From Gammaproteobacteria bacterium (GTDB lineage Bacteria; Pseudomonadota; Gammaproteobacteria; S012-40): 17,465 bases of DNA. The number at the start of each line of letters is the position of its first letter. Position 1 is the stretch's first letter. The notes beneath the pieces are model-generated. The model was given only the letters and a program-made list of their open reading frames with translations, was not told where the DNA came from and did no database searches. The DNA is taken from contig JAOTSL010000027.1 in assembly GCA_029864945.1 (NCBI GenBank), positions 1-17,465 on the forward strand, given 5' to 3'. Position numbers and translations under genes: made by a program. Positions 13,799-17,465 of the stretch are shown here, in pieces.

Positions 13799-15139
13799 CT
13801 ATTTGTCACTACCATCAGGCCATTTTTTGTTGTCGCTATTGTCCCATTGCTGATTACTGTTTTCTTTCCATTCATTGTTTTCAGGCCAGGAATTTGTTTT
13901 GCTGTTGGCCTGTTCGGGTGGGTTTGATGTGTTCTGGTTTTGATTCTCATTTTGGTCCTGGTTTTGGTCTTCATGCCAGGCTGCAGATTCTTCTTTGCTC
14001 CATTGTTTATTGTCTTGCCATTGGGCTGTTTCGTCTTTAGACCATTGTTTGTTTTTATGCCATTGCTCGGCTTCTTCGGTAGTCCATTGACTATCGGTTG
14101 TTGATTCGTCGGGTTGGTCTTCCTGCCATTTTTGAGCCCACTTTCCACCGCCACCTTTGCCTGCCCATTTCTCCCACCATTTGTTTTCACTGTCTGATTC
14201 AGAGGCGTCAATGCTGCTACCTGTATATTGAATAAAAACATCATCGAGTGTAGGGCGGGAGTATGAAACATTTTCAACGTTGCAATTTAATTCGCTGCAG
14301 CTTTCAATTAATCGAGGGATAGAAGTTGCGCCATTGGAAACATAAAGGTGTAATTTGTCCTGTTCCCACTTTTGGTCTTTGACAAAATCATTTCTCCCTA
14401 GAGCTTCTGCAATCTGATTTTTATTTTCAGGTTTGCTAAATTGCAAAGAAACGACGTCGCCACGAATTTCATCTTTGAGTTTCTCGGGCTTATCAATGAT
14501 CTTGATTTGACCTTTATGGATGATGGCAACTCGATTAGCTAGTTTGTCGGCTTCTTCGAGATAATGTGTCGTGAGCAGAATAGTTAAACTAAACTCGTCA
14601 TTCAGTTTACGGATATATTGCCAAAGACTTTGTCGGCTGGGTGTGTCTAGGCCTAATGTTGGTTCGTCAAGAAATAGAGTTTTTGGGCGGTGAATCAAGG
14701 CGGTTGCAATATCCAGTTTTCTTCTCATTCCGCCGGAATAATTGGAGACTAGATTGTCCAGCACATCTGTTAGCTCAAAATAATTTGCTAATTCATCAAT
14801 CCGTGACGTAATGTCTTTTTTTGTCATTCGATAAAGGTGGCCTTGAAGCGTCAGGTTTTCTCTGCCTGTCAGAAAGTAATCGACACCTGTTTCCTGGGCA
14901 ACGTAACCAATAGACTGACGTACTTTTTCTTGTTCTGAATCAACATTAAACCCGGCCACTGTCACTTCGCCTTCATCAAAGCCACTTAACGTGGTGAGCA
15001 CTCGAATTGTTGAGCTTTTACCCGCCCCATTAGGCCCCAATAAGGCGAGAATTTCACCGGCACTCACATTAAGCGATAACTGGTTTACGGCTAGTGCACC
15101 AGATGCATATGTTTTGTTCAGATTCTTAATGCTTATCAT
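13799..15139 (-). CDS. ABC-2 exporter ATPase with tryptophan-rich C-terminal tail
   Basis: A 446-residue DrrA-like ATPase that powers the permease downstream. The ATPase core is complete: Walker A GPNGAGKS (35-42, Lys41), Q-loop Gln82, signature YSGGM (134-138), Walker B LFLDEP (Asp158, Glu159) and H-loop His192. A DUF4162-like region (about 211-307, ending TLDDVFIQYTG) is where such proteins normally stop. Here about 130 residues follow (316-446), hydrophilic and rich in Asn, Gln, Asp, Lys and Ser, with 15 Trp between 321 and 440. W360/366/374/380/388 alternate at 6 and 8 residues, two 14-residue tandem units plus a partial third. Residues 391-403 are almost only Asp, Asn, Gln and Glu. The tail is in frame with the core and ends at a normal stop, so it belongs to the protein. 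Being attached to a cytoplasmic ATPase, it should be cytoplasmic. The ribosome site is weak (AGG 13 bases before ATG). Confidence 0.95.
   Translation of the reverse strand: MISIKNLNKTYASGALAVNQLSLNVSAGEILALLGPNGAGKSSTIRVLTTLSGFDEGEVTVAGFNVDSEQEKVRQSIGYVAQETGVDYFLTGRENLTLQGHLYRMTKKDITSRIDELANYFELTDVLDNLVSNYSGGMRRKLDIATALIHRPKTLFLDEPTLGLDTPSRQSLWQYIRKLNDEFSLTILLTTHYLEEADKLANRVAIIHKGQIKIIDKPEKLKDEIRGDVVSLQFSKPENKNQIAEALGRNDFVKDQKWEQDKLHLYVSNGATSIPRLIESCSELNCNVENVSYSRPTLDDVFIQYTGSSIDASESDSENKWWEKWAGKGGGGKWAQKWQEDQPDESTTDSQWTTEEAEQWHKNKQWSKDETAQWQDNKQWSKEESAAWHEDQNQDQNENQNQNTSNPPEQANSKTNSWPENNEWKENSNQQWDNSDNKKWPDGSDK
13976..14071 (-). repeat. 42-base imperfect tandem repeat encoding the W-rich tail
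   Basis: The minus strand encodes AEQWHKNKQWSKDE, then TAQWQDNKQWSKEE, then a decaying SAAWHEDQ. The two full units are 42 bases apart (plus-strand landmarks TCTTT at 13992 and 14034) and still similar at DNA level, with differences spread among codons. This points to an internal duplication that has since diverged. Confidence 0.8.
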
Positions 15140-15580
15140 TGATTCGAGTGGCCTGTGTTAAGTAATGCAAGTGATTATATATTCTAGGGTTCTTTGGCAA
15201 AACACTTTTCTTGCGCGAACTGAGAATAAGTTTTTAATATGATGTTATTGGGTTGACTGATAAATACTTTAGGGTGCCTCAATAAATAGGTTTATAGCGA
15301 GTTAACCATGCTCTTCCTTTGCAGGGGGAAGGGGTAAATTTAACTCAAAATGCTCGTTTACACGAGTGAGCTCGATAATTGCTCTTGTATTGCCCCGCCT
15401 ACTTTTATCTATGGGCTAGTTTGATTTTTGGTTTAAATTCACTTTGTTGTCATTACACTATATTGCAATCGGGGTTACCTATTATCTTTAAATAATCTAT
15501 ATTAATATGGTTGCATTGTAGTCAAACTCTGATGAATGTTATTTATTATGTAAAAGAGTTGTAAAAACAATAGTATTTGT

Positions 15581-15609
15581 TTGACACTGGCGCCCCCCTT
15601 TCGTAAATT
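15581..15609 (+). promoter_or_regulatory. Candidate sigma-70 promoter of the cytochrome gene
   Basis: TTGACA (15581-15586) is an exact -35 consensus, followed after 17 bases by TAAATT (15604-15609), matching the -10 consensus at four of six positions. Transcription from here would give a leader of about 145 bases before the ATG at 15761. Confidence 0.5.
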
Positions 15610-15715
15610 AGTCCGAATATTAAAAATATGTCTCTATCGCTAATTGCTTGAACCATTGCTTTATTTATAGACGCATTTGAAATTGATTTAACGAGCGTAG
15701 AATAAGACGAAAGTA

Positions 15716-15732
15716 ACACACGATCGGTGTGT
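15716..15732. promoter_or_regulatory. Interrupted palindrome in the cytochrome leader
   Basis: ACACA-CGATCG-g-TGTGT: a CGATCG core flanked by complementary ACACA and TGTGT arms, offset by one G. It lies about 28 bases before the start codon, where a regulator or an RNA hairpin could affect expression. No known operator is recognised. Confidence 0.3.
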
Positions 15733-15760
15733 CATATCAGAATAAACAGGGATTTTATAA

Positions 15761-16909
15761 ATGATTGTATCTGGGGGGTGGGTAAATTCTTCTTTGGGTG
15801 TTTGGGCCCAAGGGAAAATTAAGTATGCCTCACTTGTGATTGCCGTACCGATTTTGCTTCTTAGTTATCAGGGGGGGCATGCAGATGGTTGGTTGGATAC
15901 TACTCAGGCAGCTAATGAAATAAAAAATAATACGCCTACTGGTGATCGAGGTGTGGTCGGGGGTATAGCAAATACCCGTCACAATTTAACGATGACCTAT
16001 TCCAGTCTCGGGGCTCAAATGGACGGATATCGCAACGACTATTATGAAATCTGTGTTTATTGCCATACTCCGCATGGTGCGAATTCCACGGCTGCTGCGC
16101 CATTATGGAATAGAACTGTTACGTCACGTGAATATACACTATATAAGCAGGACACTAATCACTCCAATGAGCCTTCCGGCCTAGATTTAACTTACACTCA
16201 GCCGGGGCCTAATTCGCTTACCTGCTTATCTTGTCATGACGGCGCAACAGCGATTGATTCGGTTATTAATATGCCGACACAGATTAGTGGAGAGTTTCGT
16301 GCGGGTTATAAGCAAACCCAGGAAACCGGGGTTGATCCTTTGTTTCTGGATGAATGGAAAGATAATAAGCTAGATGCGGGGTCGCCAGGTAATGTAACCA
16401 GCGGTCATGCTGGATTTAACACCGGCGGTAGCTATTGTATGACCTGCCATAATGCTGCTCCTGGATCTGTAATCCCTGACTTTGCGATATTTTCCATAGG
16501 TGATAAATATCTCTCGAAAGGCGCGCAGGGCAATCCAGCGCCGCAAGAGGGGTATCTTGCGGACGATCACCCGATTGGGGTGAGTTACCCAACAAAATTT
16601 GACGCCAGTGTTGATTATAATGAACCGGATATTAAAACTGGCCGTATTGCTTTTTTTGATAATAATGGAAACTCTCACGCTGATCCTGACGAAATTCGCT
16701 TGTACGATACGGGTGATGGCTATGAAGTGGAGTGCGGCTCATGTCATGACCCGCATGGTGTGAAAGTTGATAACTCGAACAGCAATAATATTGTACCGAG
16801 TTTTTTACGGGTTGGTTCGATTACCACTCGAAATTCAAATGCAGGGCCGAGTGAAGTTACTCGTTCAAATGTGGGAAGTGGTTTATGTTTAACTTGTCAC
16901 GTTAAATAG
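15761..16909 (+). CDS. Pentaheme c-type cytochrome
   Basis: A 382-residue exported cytochrome with five CXXCH haem-attachment motifs: CVYCH (98-102), CLSCH (155-159), CMTCH (226-230), CGSCH (325-329) and CLTCH (376-380). The first and fourth continue as TPHG and DPHG, and an ADDHPIGVSYP segment lies at about 267-277. Both are features of a recurrent family of periplasmic multihaem cytochromes in which extra histidines serve as ligands. It should carry electrons in the periplasm or at the outer membrane; donor and acceptor are unknown. The N-terminus is long for a signal peptide: hydrophobic core about 22-36 and likely cleavage after GGHA near residue 41. The ATG has CAGGGA upstream, spaced nine to ten bases. 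Two G-runs fall in this part, six G at 15773-15778 and seven at 15871-15877. There are no other cytochrome or maturation genes in the window. Confidence 0.94.
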   Translation: MIVSGGWVNSSLGVWAQGKIKYASLVIAVPILLLSYQGGHADGWLDTTQAANEIKNNTPTGDRGVVGGIANTRHNLTMTYSSLGAQMDGYRNDYYEICVYCHTPHGANSTAAAPLWNRTVTSREYTLYKQDTNHSNEPSGLDLTYTQPGPNSLTCLSCHDGATAIDSVINMPTQISGEFRAGYKQTQETGVDPLFLDEWKDNKLDAGSPGNVTSGHAGFNTGGSYCMTCHNAAPGSVIPDFAIFSIGDKYLSKGAQGNPAPQEGYLADDHPIGVSYPTKFDASVDYNEPDIKTGRIAFFDNNGNSHADPDEIRLYDTGDGYEVECGSCHDPHGVKVDNSNSNNIVPSFLRVGSITTRNSNAGPSEVTRSNVGSGLCLTCHVK

Positions 16910-16928
16910 ATTGAGAAAGCAGTTAATG

Positions 16929-16968
16929 TAAATAAAAAGGGATACTATTCAGTATCCCTTTTTATTTA
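16929..16968. terminator. Bidirectional rho-independent terminator
   Basis: A perfect 18-base inverted repeat (16929-16946 and 16951-16968) with loop ATTC. The stem has a GGGATACT/AGTATCCC core flanked by A-rich and T-rich arms, so each strand reads stem then T-tract. It sits between two convergent genes and serves both. The right arm includes the stop codon of the moeB/thiF-like gene (16966-16968). Confidence 0.92.
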
Positions 16969-17465
16969 TTGGCCGTTACCACATACGCTGCAGTTCGGGT
17001 CTTTTTTCAATTTGAGTTCGCGCCACTCCATCGTTAATGCATCAAACATAACGAGTCGGCCGCTAAGGTCTGTTCCTAATCCGGTTAGCACTTTTATGGC
17101 CTCTGTAGCCTGTATAGAGCCTATGATCCCTACAACTGGCGCTAACACGCCATTTTGAGAACAGGTTTCCCCTAATTCATCACTTTCTTTGTAGAGGCAG
17201 TGGTAGCAAGGGCTATCGTCTTTGTCTGAGCGAAACACGCTGAGTTGGCCTTCAAAGCGAATGACAGAGCCGGAAACCAATGGTTTCCTCTCCTGTACGC
17301 AAAGTCGATTGAGTAAGAAGCGGGATTTAAAGTTATCGGTAGTTTCTAGTACGACATCTGCCAGTTTGACTTCTTCCCTCAGCTCATCTTCTTCTAATTG
17401 TTTGTTTATTATGGTTATTTTTATTTCAGGGTTAAGTTCTGTCAGAGTGTCTTTCGCAGATTCTA
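16966..17465 (-). CDS. moeB: MoeB/ThiF-family adenylyltransferase, C-terminal part (cut by window end)
   Basis: The 3' 165 or so codons of an E1-like enzyme that adenylates the C-terminus of a small sulfur carrier (MoaD or ThiS) for molybdopterin or thiamine synthesis. The frame stays open to the window edge, so the ATP-binding N-terminus lies outside. Visible family features are ADVVLETTDNF and RFLLNRLCVQ, then LVSGSVIRFEGQLSVF, the zinc-binding pair CYHC (codons 17208-17197), and GETCSQNGVLAPVVG with the candidate catalytic Cys codon at 17163-17161. These are followed by GIIGSIQATEAIKVLTG and the second zinc pair CSVC (16992-16981) just before the end. MoeB and ThiF are hard to separate from this part alone; MoeB is my preference, from its general similarity at the C-terminus. 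The gene ends inside the shared terminator. Confidence 0.93.
   Translation of the reverse strand, partial: ESAKDTLTELNPEIKITIINKQLEEDELREEVKLADVVLETTDNFKSRFLLNRLCVQERKPLVSGSVIRFEGQLSVFRSDKDDSPCYHCLYKESDELGETCSQNGVLAPVVGIIGSIQATEAIKVLTGLGTDLSGRLVMFDALTMEWRELKLKKDPNCSVCGNGQ

Larger units (their letters stand above)
15140..15760. other. Divergent intergenic region between ABC ATPase and cytochrome genes
   Basis: Six hundred bases with no gene I can support. It should hold promoters for both flanking genes. A good sigma-70-like promoter is listed separately (15581-15609). Two folded elements stand out: a long imperfect hairpin at 15299-15346 (GAGTTAA with TTAACTC outside, CTTCC with GGAAG inside), followed by a short hairpin CTCGT/ACGAG at 15353-15366; and an interrupted palindrome at 15716-15732 just before the cytochrome ribosome site. 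No riboswitch or RNA family is recognised. Confidence 0.45.

Noticed and set aside
13774..14277. A 167-residue open frame on the minus strand in another frame of the ABC ATPase tail
   Set aside because: It overlaps the coding sequence of the W-rich tail and is open because the repeated Asn/Gln/Lys/Trp codons lack stops when shifted. Its composition (Lys, Thr, Asn) mirrors that bias, and the main frame has the complete ATPase in front of it.

Overview
The window reads as AT-rich bacterial chromosome, most likely from a marine-type gammaproteobacterium. The grounds are a DUF3025 protein, a DUF1302-type outer-membrane protein beside an MMPL/RND pump, proteins ending in the terminal phenylalanine of Gram-negative outer-membrane barrels, a pentaheme cytochrome c and a MoeB/ThiF-type enzyme. 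This placement is inference from gene content, not a database match. I see no tRNA, rRNA, CRISPR array, insertion sequence or phage gene.

Layout. 1-4045 is a signalling region: a membrane histidine kinase (263-1735, +), a DUF3025 protein (1772-2608, -) and a single-domain response regulator (3048-3431, -), followed by a 614-base divergent region. A small ribbon-helix-helix/zinc-ribbon protein (4046-4534, +) follows, with palindromic operator-like sites upstream. 4637-12946 is an envelope cluster on the + strand: a DUF1302 outer-membrane protein, a 965-residue RND/MMPL pump, a 311-residue outer-membrane barrel overlapping the pump by 4 bases, and a 962-residue TPR protein with a C-terminal barrel. 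Converging on it (12990-15139, -) is a two-gene ABC-2 exporter. After a 621-base divergent region come a pentaheme cytochrome c (15761-16909, +), a strong bidirectional terminator and the 3' part of a moeB/thiF-like gene (16966 to the window end, -).

How the genes may work together. The pump, two plain barrels and a TPR-barrel form a plausible inner-to-outer-membrane export or lipid-transport machine, with no periplasmic adaptor gene in view. The most unusual signal is tryptophan-rich sequence in two unrelated transporter proteins of the region. The RND pump carries three WEGNxW-type repeats in its first periplasmic loop. The ABC ATPase carries a C-terminal tail of about 130 residues with 15 tryptophans, part of it in 14-residue tandem units. 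The first lies in the periplasm and the second in the cytoplasm, so they probably do not touch each other, but neither belongs to the normal architecture of its family. Other leads are a nine-G tract in a signal-peptide coding region (possible phase variation) and the operator-like palindromes before the ribbon-helix-helix gene.
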